From contig NZ_MAEJ01000001.1 of assembly GCF_009933175.1 (NCBI RefSeq), positions 270,238-334,237 of the forward strand: DNA of 64,000 nt, given 5' to 3'. Positions 45,239 to 58,103 of this stretch are shown piece by piece. The position numbers were made by a program, and so were the translations under genes. Within the stretch, counting starts at the first letter, position 1; each line of letters begins with the position of its first letter. The stretch comes from Candidatus Enterococcus huntleyi (GTDB lineage: Bacteria; Bacillota; Bacilli; Lactobacillales; Enterococcaceae). The notes under the pieces are model-generated. The model was not told where the DNA came from. It saw only the letters and a program-made list of their open reading frames with translations, and did no database searches.

Positions 45239-45333
45239 TATAATTGAAGGAAATAGAAAAGTCAGCACAAAGTGAGGTTAAACCTATGGTGAAGTTGAGA
45301 ATTGTCCGTTAAAACGCAGATTAATTTAACGGA
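45239..45333 (+). promoter_or_regulatory. Promoter and leader-peptide attenuator candidate before the GNAT gene
   Basis: TATAAT lies at 45239-45244. GTGAGG then precedes an eight-codon frame at 45286-45312 (MVKLRIVR, stop TAA). Its last codons are one arm of a perfect 8-bp stem, TCCGTTAA (45305-45312) / TTAACGGA (45326-45333), whose other arm covers the start of the GNAT ribosome site GGAGGAA. A ribosome on the leader would open the stem and expose the site. The rest of 44983-45238 shows one small hairpin (CGGTC-atga-GACCG) and nothing else. Confidence 0.5.
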
Positions 45334-45343
45334 GGAAGAATAA

Positions 45344-45751
45344 ATGATTACGTATAAACTAGAACAAAACATAGACAGAGAACAGGTAATGGCTTTATAT
45401 GATAGCGTGGGCTGGATTGCTTATACACAAGAACCGGAAAGACTCTCTTTAGCGATTGAACAGTCGCTGACGGTGATTTCTGCTTGGCAGGGCAATCAAT
45501 TGATTGGCTTAATTCGAGCAGTTGGCGATGGCCAAACGATTTTATACATCCAAGATTTATTGGTGATGCCAGAATTTCAGAATCAGAAAATTGGCACAGC
45601 TTTAATGAACCAACTATTAGCGATGTACCCGGATGTCCGACAAAAGGTCTTGTTAACCAATGATGCACCAGATGTTCGTCATTTCTATGAAAAAGCTGGA
45701 TTTGTTTCTTGTGATTCAGGGGATACTGTTGCGTTCTTTCGCGCTTATTAG
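45344..45751 (+). CDS. GNAT family N-acetyltransferase
   Basis: 135 residues with the GNAT fold: IQDLLVMPEFQNQKIGTALMNQLLA contains the acetyl-CoA loop (QNQKIG, residues 85-90), followed by the C-terminal FYEKAGFVSC. It transfers an acetyl group from acetyl-CoA to an amine of unknown identity. It may be controlled by the leader hairpin over its ribosome site. The next gene, an aminoglycoside-phosphotransferase-fold protein, begins 58 bases later and may be co-transcribed. Confidence 0.9.
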   Translation: MITYKLEQNIDREQVMALYDSVGWIAYTQEPERLSLAIEQSLTVISAWQGNQLIGLIRAVGDGQTILYIQDLLVMPEFQNQKIGTALMNQLLAMYPDVRQKVLLTNDAPDVRHFYEKAGFVSCDSGDTVAFFRAY

Positions 45752-45809
45752 TAGGCAAAATTGAAAATTGGGAAAGTGCTTGAGAAGTAATTGATGAGGA
45801 GGTGTGTAG

Positions 45810-46748
45810 ATGGATGAGCTAGAAAAAATTCCTAATTATTCTGGGTGGCTGTCGGTCGTACCGATTGAAAAAGGTTGGTCGAGCGATAAAAAATTTCGAA
45901 TTCAGACAGAAGAGGGCGAGTATCTTTTGCGACAATTTGAAAAAGACCAGCTAGAGAAAAAACGGAAAGAGTTCGAGGTGCTACAGCTAGTGGCGCAACT
46001 GGATTTGAATACGCCGGCACCGATTTGTTGTGAGGAAATTCCGAATTCGAGTAGGGCTTATCTGCTACATACCTATGTAGAAGGAAATGATTTGTCTGAG
46101 TATTTGCCGCAAGCTTCGTTGTCTGAACAATACCTGCTAGGTCAAGAGGCGGGTCAGGCTTTGACAAAAATCCATCAGGTGCCGATTCCTTCAGTATTAT
46201 CAACGACTGATTCTACGACTGTTTTTAGGGAACTGTATACAAAAAAGAAACGACAACTACAAGCATATGTGGATTCAGCATTTGAATTGGCGGGACAAGA
46301 CGGGATGATTACTTATGTTCAACAACAGTTGGAGCGAGTACCAAACCGTCCGGCTTGTCTTCTACATGGCGATTTTCATGTGGGGAATTTTGTTTATCAA
46401 GAGAATCAGCCACTAGGGATTATTGATTTTGATCGCTGGGATATCGGCGATGCTTATGAGGAATTCTATAAAATTCAGTTGTTCTCTAGAGAAGTTTCAC
46501 CGGCGTTTGCACGTGGTCAGATGGATGGTTATTTTTCTAATCAAGTGCCGCAAGCGTTTTGGGAAGCGCAAAAGTTATATACGATGCATGCGGCTCTATA
46601 TTCAATTATTTGGGCGCTTCCTTATGGAGAAAAAGATGTAACAGGAATGATAGATCGTTTCCAGCAAATGAGCGAAGATTATACTCAAGGGACACAGCTT
46701 ATTCCAAAATGGTACCAAGAGCTGGATGCTCAGCTCATTGTAGATTAG
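45810..46748 (+). CDS. Phosphotransferase family protein (APH fold)
   Basis: 312 residues with the aminoglycoside/choline kinase fold. The catalytic loop is LLHGDFHVGNFVY (Asp near residue 190), and the metal-binding motif GIIDFDRWDIGDAYEEF near 210. ATG follows GAGGAGGTG. Members phosphorylate small alcohols, including antibiotics, choline or sugars; whether this is a resistance enzyme cannot be decided from sequence. Its pairing with a GNAT protein, both classes known from antibiotic modification, is worth noting. Confidence 0.88.
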   Translation: MDELEKIPNYSGWLSVVPIEKGWSSDKKFRIQTEEGEYLLRQFEKDQLEKKRKEFEVLQLVAQLDLNTPAPICCEEIPNSSRAYLLHTYVEGNDLSEYLPQASLSEQYLLGQEAGQALTKIHQVPIPSVLSTTDSTTVFRELYTKKKRQLQAYVDSAFELAGQDGMITYVQQQLERVPNRPACLLHGDFHVGNFVYQENQPLGIIDFDRWDIGDAYEEFYKIQLFSREVSPAFARGQMDGYFSNQVPQAFWEAQKLYTMHAALYSIIWALPYGEKDVTGMIDRFQQMSEDYTQGTQLIPKWYQELDAQLIVD

Positions 46749-46922
46749 AAAATTAAATAACGCATAGTTGTCGAAAATGTTGATTGATTGTATGACGGAA
46801 ATTAATCTAAGCATAGAGAAACTAGCCCGATTAAATCTACTTGAATAAAGGTGAATTTGTTCTAGAGTGAAAAGTTGCAAGAGGAGAATCACAAATCAAA
46901 GAAAGTGAAGGAGTGAATCGCC

Positions 46923-47120
46923 ATGGCTGAATATGAAAAAGATTATGTGTTGCGGCAGACAAAGTTGATGGTCAAAGGACTGGGTGCATTCTTAGATAAG
47001 GATTCTGTTGATGAGATTTTATCACTGGATCAAGAAGATAGTGATAAGGATCTTGAACGGAAGCAGCAGTCTGACGAACAAAAAATGAAGGCTAACGAAA
47101 AAAAGCAGAGTAAAGAATAA
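46923..47120 (+). CDS. Small charged protein (DUF6483-like)
   Basis: 65 residues: YEKDYVLRQTKLMVKGLGAFL, then an acidic middle and a lysine/glutamine-rich tail. The N-terminal pattern YEKDYxLRQ resembles DUF6483 proteins as I recall them. No cysteine and no membrane segment. GAAGGAGTGAATCGCC gives a clear ribosome site. Function unknown. Confidence 0.65.
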   Translation: MAEYEKDYVLRQTKLMVKGLGAFLDKDSVDEILSLDQEDSDKDLERKQQSDEQKMKANEKKQSKE

Positions 47121-47265
47121 TTGGATTTAGGTATTGAGAAATGGCTTGAGAACAGGGGTGCAACAAGGCTGCAACAGAGATGTGCGCAAATGCAACGAGA
47201 CAGATATTGTCAAATTGGTATTGGTATCTTAATCTTATAGCAAATAACCGTATGAGGTGAAGGAT

Positions 47266-47799
47266 ATGTTTAGTGAAAAGTTGAGAGATTTACGTATGAA
47301 AAAAGGCATCTCACAGGAAGAATTATCGGAGGTCTTGGATGTTTCCAGACAGTCCATTTCGAGATATGAAAATGGCACGGCCCAACCTGATTTGGATAAA
47401 TTGGTTTTGTTGGCAAAATATTTTGAAGTCTCGACTGACTATCTATTAGTGGGGAGCCCAGAAGAAGAGCAGGCTCCTTCAAGTGATGCAATGGGTACTG
47501 ATAAAATAACGATTATGAGTCCAGTGAATGGCAATGTTGCTTCTTATCATAAGTTTTTTCTGATCCCTGTATTTGGTAAGAAAGAGTTTCATCCGGAAGT
47601 TATTTTGTGCGGTGTTGATGGTCGTAATTTCTGGGGAGAGAGTTCGGCTAATTTAGCTTGGTATAGGACGCGTGAAGATGCAGAAACAGAGTTGAAAGAA
47701 ATAATGGACGCTATGGCACGCGGGCAATCTAATTACGAATTGAAATACTTTGTGCCAATTAAATCAAGAGGTCTCTTCGATTATGAGATAGACGAGTAA
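47266..47799 (+). CDS. Xre family HTH regulator with C-terminal domain
   Basis: 177 residues from ATG 47266 (GAGGTG 7 bases upstream; the GTG at 47257 is part of that ribosome site). Helix-turn-helix at residues 1-60 (KKGISQEELSEVLDVSRQSISRYENG), then an acidic linker and a beta-rich domain of unknown kind (about 85-177). Upstream, TGCAAC occurs three times (47159, 47170, 47191), a possible operator. Target genes unknown. Confidence 0.87.
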   Translation: MFSEKLRDLRMKKGISQEELSEVLDVSRQSISRYENGTAQPDLDKLVLLAKYFEVSTDYLLVGSPEEEQAPSSDAMGTDKITIMSPVNGNVASYHKFFLIPVFGKKEFHPEVILCGVDGRNFWGESSANLAWYRTREDAETELKEIMDAMARGQSNYELKYFVPIKSRGLFDYEIDE

Positions 47800-47916
47800 A
47801 TGAACCAACAAACAGCTGAACTGATGAACAATGTGAATATTCAGCTGATTGATAGTCCATCAGACAAATGTATCAGTAGTTCAGTTGAGTAAATTAATAG
47901 AAAAATTGAACGATAG

Positions 47917-47963
47917 AAACAGGCTGTTTTTCACGCATAAAAGGTGAGAAATGGCTTGTTTCT
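47917..47963 (+). terminator. Long hairpin after the Xre gene
   Basis: GAAACAGGCTGTTTTTCAC pairs with GTGAGAAATGGCTTGTTTC across a 9-base loop, followed by TTGTT. A probable terminator. The rest of 47800-48112 contains only the tdk promoter. Confidence 0.65.
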
Positions 47964-48074
47964 TGTTGCTTATGTAAGTCTGTTTGTCCTAGTTTTAAGA
48001 GTGGGCTTTTACCGCACGATACTGTAAAATACTCAGACGAGAATTTCGTACTATAAAAATAGTCAGAAATCTAG

Positions 48075-48080
48075 TATAAT
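48075..48080 (+). promoter_or_regulatory. -10 box of the tdk-prfA-prmC operon
   Basis: TATAAT 33 bases before the tdk start. The -35 is not distinct. Confidence 0.55.
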
Positions 48081-48112
48081 GTCAAAGAGTAAAACGAAGG
48101 GTGACAGGTGAA

Positions 48113-48700
48113 ATGGCGCAATTATTTTTTAAATATGGAGCAATGAATAGTGGTAAAACAATCGAGATTTTAAAGGTTGCTCATAATTATGAGGAGCAGA
48201 ATAAGCCTGTTGTACTGATGACCAGTGGGTTGGATACACGAGAAGGCGTGGGCATGGTTTCTAGTCGGATTGGTTTGAAGCGAGAAGCGACACCGATTTT
48301 CCCAGAAACAAATGTTTACGAAATCATGGAACAAATGCCAGTTAAACCGTACTGCATACTCGTAGATGAGTCGCAATTTTTATTGAAAAAGCATGTGATT
48401 GAATTTGCCCGCGTGGTGGATGAGTTGAAGATTCCCGTGATGGCGTTTGGTTTGAAGAATGATTTTCGAAATGAGCTATTTGAAGGCTCGAAGTATCTGT
48501 TATTGTATGCAGATAAAATTGAAGAGTTAAAAACAATCTGTTGGTTCTGTCACAAAAAGGCGACGATGAACCTGCATTATATTGATGGAAAGCCCGTTTA
48601 TGAGGGTGACCAGGTACAAATTGGCGGAAATGAAGCGTATTATCCAGTGTGTCGCCATCATTATTTCCATCCAGAAATGAATGAAGAGGGAGAAAAATAA
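48113..48700 (+). CDS. tdk: Thymidine kinase
   Basis: 195 residues from ATG 48113 (start [16 protein letters not shown]), the usual length. P-loop GAMNSGKT (residues 8-15), the DESQF motif near 87, and the four-cysteine zinc site partly visible as CWFCHKK and the final CRHHYF (two further positions). Phosphorylates thymidine for salvage. First gene of the conserved tdk-prfA-prmC run; prfA begins 3 bases after its stop. Confidence 0.96.
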   Translation: MAQLFFKYGAMNSGKTIEILKVAHNYEEQNKPVVLMTSGLDTREGVGMVSSRIGLKREATPIFPETNVYEIMEQMPVKPYCILVDESQFLLKKHVIEFARVVDELKIPVMAFGLKNDFRNELFEGSKYLLLYADKIEELKTICWFCHKKATMNLHYIDGKPVYEGDQVQIGGNEAYYPVCRHHYFHPEMNEEGEK

Positions 48701-48703
48701 ATT

Positions 48704-49777
48704 ATGTATGATCAGTTACAGTCAATAGAGGATCGTTATGAAGAGCTTGGGGAATTGTTGAGTGACCCGGAAGTGATTTCAGATACGAAGCGTTTCTTAG
48801 AGTTGTCTAAAGAAGAGGCGAATACGAGAGAAACCGTTGAAGTCTACCGTCGTTATAAAACGGTTGTTGAAGGAATTAGCGATACCGAAGAATTACTGGG
48901 TGAGAGCTTAGATTCTGATATGGCGGAGATGGCTAAGGAAGAATTATCTGACTTGAAGAAGGAAAAAGAAGCAATCGAAGAGCGCATCAAAATCTTGCTT
49001 TTACCGAAAGATCCGAATGATGATAAAAACATTATCATGGAAATTCGTGGCGCAGCGGGTGGCGATGAAGCGGCCTTATTTGCAGGCGACTTGTTTAATA
49101 TGTATCAAAAATATGCGGAGTCTCAAGGCTGGCGCGTGGAAGTTTTGGAAGCGAATGTTACTGGAATTGGTGGGTACAAAGAGGTCATCATGATGATTAC
49201 CGGTAATAATGTCTACTCAAAATTAAAATATGAGAGTGGCGCGCATCGCGTACAGCGTGTGCCTTCAACAGAGTCTCAAGGACGGATCCATACCTCAACT
49301 TCAACGGTTGTCGTGATGCCAGAAGCGGAAGAAGTTGAGATTGAGATTGCCGACAAAGATATTCGGACAGATATTTATCATGCATCAGGCGCGGGTGGAC
49401 AGCACGTCAATAAAACGGCTTCGGCTGTTCGTTTGACTCACTTGCCAACTGGAATTGCGGTGGCGATGCAGGATGAACGTTCACAGATTAAGAACCGTGA
49501 AAAGGCGATGAAAATTTTACGAGCACGTGTTTATGATCAAATCTCTCAAGAAGCTCAGAGTGAGTATGATGCGAGTCGTAAGTCAGCGGTTGGTACTGGA
49601 GATCGTTCGGAACGGATTCGAACGTATAACTTCCCACAAAACCGTGTGACGGATCACCGAATCGGTTTGACTATTCAAAAGCTAGATCAAATCTTAGCTG
49701 GAAAATTAGATGAAATCGTTGATGCGTTGGTGCTGTATGATCAAACATCAAAATTAGAAGAGATGCAAAATGGCTAA
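48704..49777 (+). CDS. prfA: Peptide chain release factor 1
   Basis: 357 residues. The GGQ loop that triggers peptide release is visible in [12 protein letters not shown] (near residue 228), and the anticodon-like PxT-type tripeptide region in [15 protein letters not shown] (PST near 185). It reads UAA and UAG. It overlaps the next gene prmC, which methylates the GGQ glutamine, by 8 bases, the usual bacterial arrangement. Confidence 0.97.
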   Translation: MYDQLQSIEDRYEELGELLSDPEVISDTKRFLELSKEEANTRETVEVYRRYKTVVEGISDTEELLGESLDSDMAEMAKEELSDLKKEKEAIEERIKILLLPKDPNDDKNIIMEIRGAAGGDEAALFAGDLFNMYQKYAESQGWRVEVLEANVTGIGGYKEVIMMITGNNVYSKLKYESGAHRVQRVPSTESQGRIHTSTSTVVVMPEAEEVEIEIADKDIRTDIYHASGAGGQHVNKTASAVRLTHLPTGIAVAMQDERSQIKNREKAMKILRARVYDQISQEAQSEYDASRKSAVGTGDRSERIRTYNFPQNRVTDHRIGLTIQKLDQILAGKLDEIVDALVLYDQTSKLEEMQNG

Positions 49778-50609
49778 CAAAACCTATCGAGAAGTCCTTT
49801 TACGGGCTTCTTCTTTTTTAGAAGAACAAGGAAAAGAAGGCTACGCCATTGAGTTTCTCTTCCTTGAGAGAAAGAATTGGACGAAGACACAGTGGTTACT
49901 GAATATGAATAGCCCAATCAGCCAAGAGGAAGAGCAGCAGATTCAGACAGATGTTGATTCTCTGCTGAAGGATATTCCGCCACATTATCTTTTAGGCTAT
50001 GCCGATTTTTATGATCACCGCTTTAAGGTAACAGAGGCGACGTTAATTCCGCGACCGGAGACAGAGGAATTGGTGGAGCTATGCTTAAATGAAACGAAAA
50101 ATATGGGGCCTCTTTCAGTGGTGGATGTCGGTACGGGCACGGGGGCGATTGCTTTGAGTTTAAAAGCAAAGCGGCCAGATTGGCAAGTTACCGCAGTCGA
50201 CATTTCACCAGAAGCTTTGGCAGTGGCGAAAGAAAATGGGGCGTTGTTGGGTCTGGACGTTGCGTTTGTTCTGGGCGATGGCTTGTCGCCGATTAACGAT
50301 CCGATTGATGTGTTGATTTCAAATCCACCGTATATTAGTCCGGCAGAATGGGACTTAATGGATGAAAGTGTTCGAACGTATGAACCGAAGCTAGCGCTTT
50401 TTGCGGAAAATGAAGGTCTAGCAATTTATGAACAGTTAGCTGAAGAAGCAGTCAGTCGCTTGAAACCTGAGGGAAAAATTTTCTTAGAGATTGGATTTCA
50501 ACAAGGGAATGCGGTACGTCAAATTTTCCAAGAACGATTTCCTCAGAAAAAAGTTGAAGTGCGTCAGGATTTATCAGGAAAAGATCGCATGATTTATATC
50601 CATGGATAA
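49770..50609 (+). CDS. prmC: Release factor glutamine methyltransferase
   Basis: 279 residues. SAM-binding motif [13 protein letters not shown] (near residue 112) and catalytic NPPY in SNPPYIS (near 189). Methylates the GGQ glutamine of release factors 1 and 2. Overlaps prfA, so it is translationally coupled to its substrate's gene. Confidence 0.96.
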   Translation: MANKTYREVLLRASSFLEEQGKEGYAIEFLFLERKNWTKTQWLLNMNSPISQEEEQQIQTDVDSLLKDIPPHYLLGYADFYDHRFKVTEATLIPRPETEELVELCLNETKNMGPLSVVDVGTGTGAIALSLKAKRPDWQVTAVDISPEALAVAKENGALLGLDVAFVLGDGLSPINDPIDVLISNPPYISPAEWDLMDESVRTYEPKLALFAENEGLAIYEQLAEEAVSRLKPEGKIFLEIGFQQGNAVRQIFQERFPQKKVEVRQDLSGKDRMIYIHG

Positions 50610-50706
50610 GTCAACACATAGTCGTACTTGGAAAAAGAATGTCAGCTAGAAAAAGAGGGCAGAAGCTCCCTTCAAAAGCGTGGCTGTGAAAAAGAAAATC
50701 TCCAAT

Positions 50707-50903
50707 TGTGGATAACTATTTTTTTTGACAGTTAGAAAGAGTAAAAAGATGGGTGAAAGTAAGTTTTCATTGAATATAAAAAGTTATTAACAGAGTTATG
50801 CACACTTGACAAATCGTTTATCCACAATCCGTGGATAAGTAAAGGTAAAAGTGGAAAATGACTCAGTTTTAGAAAAAAGGAGCTGTGGATAAGCTGTGGA
50901 TAC
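50707..50903. promoter_or_regulatory. DnaA-box cluster in front of ywlC
   Basis: Perfect TTATNCACA boxes on either strand at 50707-50715, 50796-50804, 50818-50826 and 50884-50892, with one-mismatch boxes at 50784-50792, 50830-50838 and 50895-50903. Two further perfect boxes lie inside the gene at 51111-51119 and 51226-51234. Such density is far above chance for a 9-mer. The 286-base gap has no gene. From memory, DnaA is reported to bind near ywlC in Bacillus subtilis as well. Confidence 0.82.
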
Positions 50904-51918
50904 AAAAATATATCAAGAAGTTGAACTTGTCGAGGCGGCGCATCAAATAGCTGAGGGACAGTTGGTCGCTTTTCCGACAGAAACGGTCTATGGATTGGGC
51001 GCTAATGCGCTATTAGAGGATTCTGTTCGTCAGGTATTTGAGGTCAAAGGTCGACCGAGTGACAACCCGTTAATTGTGCACGTGGCTGACTTTTCCCAAG
51101 TAGAGGAGTATGTGGATAACTTTCATCCGCTGACAAAAAAAATTGTGGCTAATTTTTGGCCTGGACCGTTGACATTGATCTTTTTTATCAAAAAAGCTAG
51201 TTTACCATTGGTGGTAACAGGTGGGTTATCCACAGCTGCGTTTCGGATGCCAGATAACAAAAAAACGCTTGAATTTATCAAATTAGCAGGTGTACCAATT
51301 GTTGGCCCAAGTGCGAATACTTCTGGAAAACCGAGCCCAACGACAGCGCAGCATGTTTACCATGATTTGAAAGGCAAAATTGCTGGAATTTTGGATGATG
51401 GTGCAACAGAGATTGGTGTGGAATCGACGGTCTTAGATATTAGTGATCCGACAAAGCCACCGATGATTTTACGTCCAGGCGCGATTACGAAAGAAGCACT
51501 TGAGGCTGTTTTGAAAACGACGGTTGAGGTGGATCGTCATTTGGTGGAAGAAAATGAAGTACCTAAATCGCCGGGGATGAAATATAAACATTATTCGCCG
51601 GATACCAAGGTCTTGATGGTTCGTCCTGATGACTGGCAAGCAGCCCTTAAAGTGAGCCGTGAAAAAGGCTTGAAGATTGGGATTTTAGCTAGTCCAAGTG
51701 TTGTGAGTAGCTGGGGAAATCAAGCAGAAGCTAGCTTTTCTTATCAGGAGAATACGATTGAAGCGGCTACTAGAGGCTTGTTCGCAGGACTTAGAGCGTT
51801 GGATGAGGGCACTGATTTAGATGTGATTTTAGCTGAGGCTTTTCCTGAAGAGGGTTTGGGGATTGCTTATATGAATCGTTTGAAAAAAGCCGCCGCTCAA
51901 AATTTTTTTGAAAAGTAG
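50896..51918 (+). CDS. ywlC: L-threonylcarbamoyladenylate synthase (Sua5/YwlC)
   Basis: 340 residues: an N-terminal YrdC-type domain (about 5-200; FPTETVYGLGANAL and KGRPSDNPLIVHV) and a C-terminal Sua5 domain (about 225-335) joined by the SPGMKYKHYSP linker. It makes threonylcarbamoyl-AMP for the t6A37 modification of tRNAs reading ANN codons. The GTG start at 50896 overlaps a DnaA-like box, as does much of its upstream region, so DnaA may regulate it. The ribosome site is AAGGAGC. Confidence 0.94.
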   Translation: MDTKIYQEVELVEAAHQIAEGQLVAFPTETVYGLGANALLEDSVRQVFEVKGRPSDNPLIVHVADFSQVEEYVDNFHPLTKKIVANFWPGPLTLIFFIKKASLPLVVTGGLSTAAFRMPDNKKTLEFIKLAGVPIVGPSANTSGKPSPTTAQHVYHDLKGKIAGILDDGATEIGVESTVLDISDPTKPPMILRPGAITKEALEAVLKTTVEVDRHLVEENEVPKSPGMKYKHYSPDTKVLMVRPDDWQAALKVSREKGLKIGILASPSVVSSWGNQAEASFSYQENTIEAATRGLFAGLRALDEGTDLDVILAEAFPEEGLGIAYMNRLKKAAAQNFFEK

Positions 51919-52005
51919 ACAGTTGTTTTAAGAAATTTTCAGTAAGTATGTTACAATTTATTATGCAACTATAAAAAAATAATTATTGAGGGGTGTTATT
52001 TGTTT

Positions 52006-53244
52006 ATGGATTACAAAGCAAAGGATACAGAGGTATGGGAAGCAATTGCGAAAGAGCATGAGCGTCAAGAAAATAACTTGGAGTTAATTGCCTCTGAAAA
52101 TGTTGTTTCAGAAGGAGTCATGGCGGCTCAAGGAAGCATTTTAACGAACAAATACGCAGAGGGCTATCCGGGAAAACGTTACTATGGCGGCTGTGAATTT
52201 GTCGATGTGGTTGAAAGCTTAGCAATTGACCGTGCGAATGAAATCTTTGGCGCAAAATTTGCGAATGTGCAACCTCACTCAGGTTCTCAAGCAAATACTG
52301 CAGCTTACTTGGCATTAATTGAACCAGGAGATACTGTGTTGGGCATGGATTTGTCTGCGGGAGGACATTTAACGCATGGATCAGCAGTAAACTTTAGTGG
52401 AAAAACCTACAATTTCGTCAGCTACGGTGTCGACCCTACGACTGAAGTGATTGATTATAATGTCGTTCGCATTTTAGCGAGACAGCATAAACCTAAATTG
52501 ATTGTTGCTGGCGCGAGCGCGTATGGCCGGACGATTGATTTTTCTAAATTCCGTGAAATTGCCGATGAAGTTGGCGCAAAATTAATGGTGGATATGGCTC
52601 ATATTGCTGGTTTAGTAGCAGCTGGCTTACATCCAAATCCTGTACCGTATGCAGATATCACTACCACAACAACTCATAAAACATTACGTGGCCCTCGTGG
52701 CGGCATGATTTTAACCAATGATGAAGAATTGGCGAAGAAAGTTAATAGCGCCATCTTCCCTGGTATTCAAGGCGGTCCTTTAGAGCATGTGATTGCTGCG
52801 AAGGCTGTGGCTTTCAAAGAAGCGTTGGATCCAGAATTTAAAGAGTACAGTCAACAGGTGATTGATAACGCGAAAGCGATGGCGAAAGTCTTTAATCAAG
52901 CACCGGAAGCGCGTCTGATTTCAGGCGATGTTGACAATCATTTATTGTTAATCGAAGTCACTGATTTTGGCTTAAACGGGAAAGAAGCCGAAACAATTTT
53001 AGATACCGTTCATATTACGGTGAATAAAAACTCGATTCCATTTGAAAAATTGAGTCCTTTTAAAACTAGCGGCATTCGGATTGGTACACCAGCAATTACG
53101 AGTCGTGGCTTTACTGAGGAGGATGCGGTCGAGGTTGCAAAATTAGTAATTAAAGCCTTGCGCGCGAAAGATGACGAAGCGGCTCTAGCTGAAGTTCGCG
53201 AGGGTGTTAAAGAATTGACGGACAAATATCCTTTGTATCGCTAA
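52006..53244 (+). CDS. glyA: Serine hydroxymethyltransferase
   Basis: 412 residues from ATG 52006 ([11 protein letters not shown], as in related lactic acid bacteria); a TTG at 52000 with better spacing to GAGGGG would add two residues. The PLP-binding lysine is in [14 protein letters not shown] (near 228), and [13 protein letters not shown] and [15 protein letters not shown] are the family signatures. Converts serine and tetrahydrofolate to glycine and methylene-tetrahydrofolate. Confidence 0.96.
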   Translation: MDYKAKDTEVWEAIAKEHERQENNLELIASENVVSEGVMAAQGSILTNKYAEGYPGKRYYGGCEFVDVVESLAIDRANEIFGAKFANVQPHSGSQANTAAYLALIEPGDTVLGMDLSAGGHLTHGSAVNFSGKTYNFVSYGVDPTTEVIDYNVVRILARQHKPKLIVAGASAYGRTIDFSKFREIADEVGAKLMVDMAHIAGLVAAGLHPNPVPYADITTTTTHKTLRGPRGGMILTNDEELAKKVNSAIFPGIQGGPLEHVIAAKAVAFKEALDPEFKEYSQQVIDNAKAMAKVFNQAPEARLISGDVDNHLLLIEVTDFGLNGKEAETILDTVHITVNKNSIPFEKLSPFKTSGIRIGTPAITSRGFTEEDAVEVAKLVIKALRAKDDEAALAEVREGVKELTDKYPLYR

Positions 53245-53299
53245 TTTGATTGAATCGTTAGTTAAATCGTTCGTTGCATAGATAACTGAATGAATTTTT

Positions 53300-53336
53300 A
53301 GGAGAGCGGGGCTTGTGTCCTTCTCTCTTTTGTTTT
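53300..53336 (+). terminator. Terminator after glyA
   Basis: Stem GGAGAGCGGGGC / GTCCTTCTCTC (with wobble pairs and a small bulge) and a T-rich tail. Confidence 0.65.
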
Positions 53337-53380
53337 ACAATAAATAGAAGCAAAAATAACCAATATTAAGGAGAATCGAC

Positions 53381-54010
53381 ATGGGCAAATTTCAAGTAAT
53401 TGATCATCCATTAATTCAACACAAACTAACGATTATCAGAGAAAAGAACTGTGGAACAAAAGTTTTTCGTGAGGTCGTAAATGAAATTGCTATGCTAATG
53501 GCCTACGAAGTTTCTCGCGATATGCCGCTAGAGGACATCGTTATTGAAACACCAATGGTTGAAACAACTCAAAAAACTTTAACAGGTAAAAAAGTAGCGA
53601 TTATTCCAATCTTACGTGCTGGAATTGGCATGGTTGATGGAATTTTAGAATTAATTCCAGCAGCAAAAGTTGGACACGTTGGTTTATACCGTGATGAAGA
53701 AACGTTAGAACCACATGAATACTTCTTAAAATTGCCAGAAGATATTGCGAGCCGTCAATTATTCGTTGTTGACCCAATGCTAGCAACTGGTGGATCAGCG
53801 ATCATGGCGATTGATTCATTGAAAAAACGTGGCGCGTCAAACATTAAATTTGTGTGTTTAGTCTCTGCACCAGAAGGCGTTAAAGCATTACAAGATGCTC
53901 ATCCAGATATCGATATCTATACAGCAGCTTTAGATGAAAAATTAAATGAAGATGGCTACATCGTACCAGGTCTAGGCGATGCAGGCGACCGTTTATTCGG
54001 AACAAAATAA
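53381..54010 (+). CDS. upp: Uracil phosphoribosyltransferase
   Basis: 209 residues, the usual length. The PRPP-binding loop is [17 protein letters not shown] (near 130) and the uracil-binding end [18 protein letters not shown]. Salvages uracil to UMP. Preceded by AAGGAG; a single-gene unit ended by a perfect terminator, next to glyA as in many Firmicutes. Confidence 0.97.
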   Translation: MGKFQVIDHPLIQHKLTIIREKNCGTKVFREVVNEIAMLMAYEVSRDMPLEDIVIETPMVETTQKTLTGKKVAIIPILRAGIGMVDGILELIPAAKVGHVGLYRDEETLEPHEYFLKLPEDIASRQLFVVDPMLATGGSAIMAIDSLKKRGASNIKFVCLVSAPEGVKALQDAHPDIDIYTAALDEKLNEDGYIVPGLGDAGDRLFGTK

Positions 54011-54020
54011 GCAGTACTAG

Positions 54021-54058
54021 AAAAAAACTTGTGGAGAGAAATTTTCACAAGTTTTTTT
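54021..54058 (+). terminator. Rho-independent terminator of upp
   Basis: A7-CTTGTG stem / CACAAG-T7, perfectly paired including the A/T runs. Confidence 0.92.
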
Positions 54059-54173
54059 AGCTTGTGCCAGAAGCGGCTTCTGGAACACCGTTTATTCGGG
54101 AAAAAGGGAGGATGGAATTTTGCCACGACTTCTTTTTTTGCAAAGTTAATGATAGAGGAGGAGAGTCATAGAG

Positions 54174-54683
54174 ATGGAACAATGGGATATTTACACTGAA
54201 AACAGGGAAAAGACTGGCAGGCTTCATACAAGGGGCGAAAAAATGGCGGTGGGTGATTATCATCTGGTGGTGACTGCCTTAATCTTTAACTCAAAAGGCG
54301 AATTACTTATTCAGAAAAGGCGAGAAGATAAGATTGGCTGGCCTGGGTTTTGGGATTTCTCTGCGGCAGGTTCTGCTTTAGCAGGCGAAAGTTCTAGGCA
54401 AGCGATGATAAGAGAAATCAAAGAAGAGTTAGGGATTGACGTGACCACAGCGGAAAGCCAACTACGATTTACTTGGTATTTTCCAGATGGATTTGATGAT
54501 TTTTGGATTATCTATCATGATGTTGCTTTAGAAGAATTGACGCTACAAAAAGAAGAGGTTCAGGAAGCACGCTGGGTGAACGAAGAAGAATTTCAGAGCC
54601 TAGTAAAAGCAGGCGAGATGATTCCTTATTTCTTCAATGAGACATTATTTTCTTGGATACATAAAGGGCATTTACATGAATAG
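54174..54683 (+). CDS. NUDIX hydrolase
   Basis: 169 residues. The Nudix box is recognisable as GSALAGESSRQAMIREIKEELGI (catalytic REIKEE near residues 83-88). The N-terminal opening (WDIYTENREKTGRLHTRGEK) is that of the IDI-like Nudix subgroup with an extra beta-strand region. Cleaves a nucleoside diphosphate-linked compound; substrate unknown. Ribosome site GAGGAGGAGAG. Confidence 0.9.
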   Translation: MEQWDIYTENREKTGRLHTRGEKMAVGDYHLVVTALIFNSKGELLIQKRREDKIGWPGFWDFSAAGSALAGESSRQAMIREIKEELGIDVTTAESQLRFTWYFPDGFDDFWIIYHDVALEELTLQKEEVQEARWVNEEEFQSLVKAGEMIPYFFNETLFSWIHKGHLHE

Positions 54684-54756
54684 CTTGTAGATGAGTCGAC
54701 TGCGTAATTATTGGTTTTGTGAGATTGGACAAAGTGGAATATAAATAGAATGATGG

Positions 54757-54806
54757 AAGCTGTTCGACTATTTTGGCTCTTTGAGCGTAGTTGGAGAGCT
54801 TTTTTA
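54757..54806 (+). terminator. Terminator after the NUDIX gene
   Basis: Outer stem AAGCT / AGCTT, inner GACTA / TAGTT, followed by T6. Confidence 0.7.
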
Positions 54807-54829
54807 TTTCACTTAAAGGGAATATAACT

Positions 54830-56612
<1,783 letters not shown>

Positions 56613-56640
56613 AAAATAAACGAACAGAAAGAGGAAATAA

Positions 56641-58056
<1,416 letters not shown>

Positions 58057-58103
58057 TCAGTTATATTATAGATTGAAATAACCTAATTGAATAGCGGTAT
58101 CAT

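Noticed and set aside
45348-45758. 136-codon minus-strand frame opposite the GNAT gene
   Set aside because: The plus-strand GNAT has full family motifs and a ribosome site; the opposite frame has neither.
47159-47196. TGCAAC triple repeat as a confirmed operator
   Set aside because: Three 6-mers at unequal distances (11 and 21) are suggestive only; noted under the Xre gene but not listed as a site.
50707-51234. Chromosomal origin of replication
   Set aside because: DnaA boxes are dense, but dnaA, dnaN and rpmH are absent and the locus is the ordinary prmC-ywlC-glyA run.
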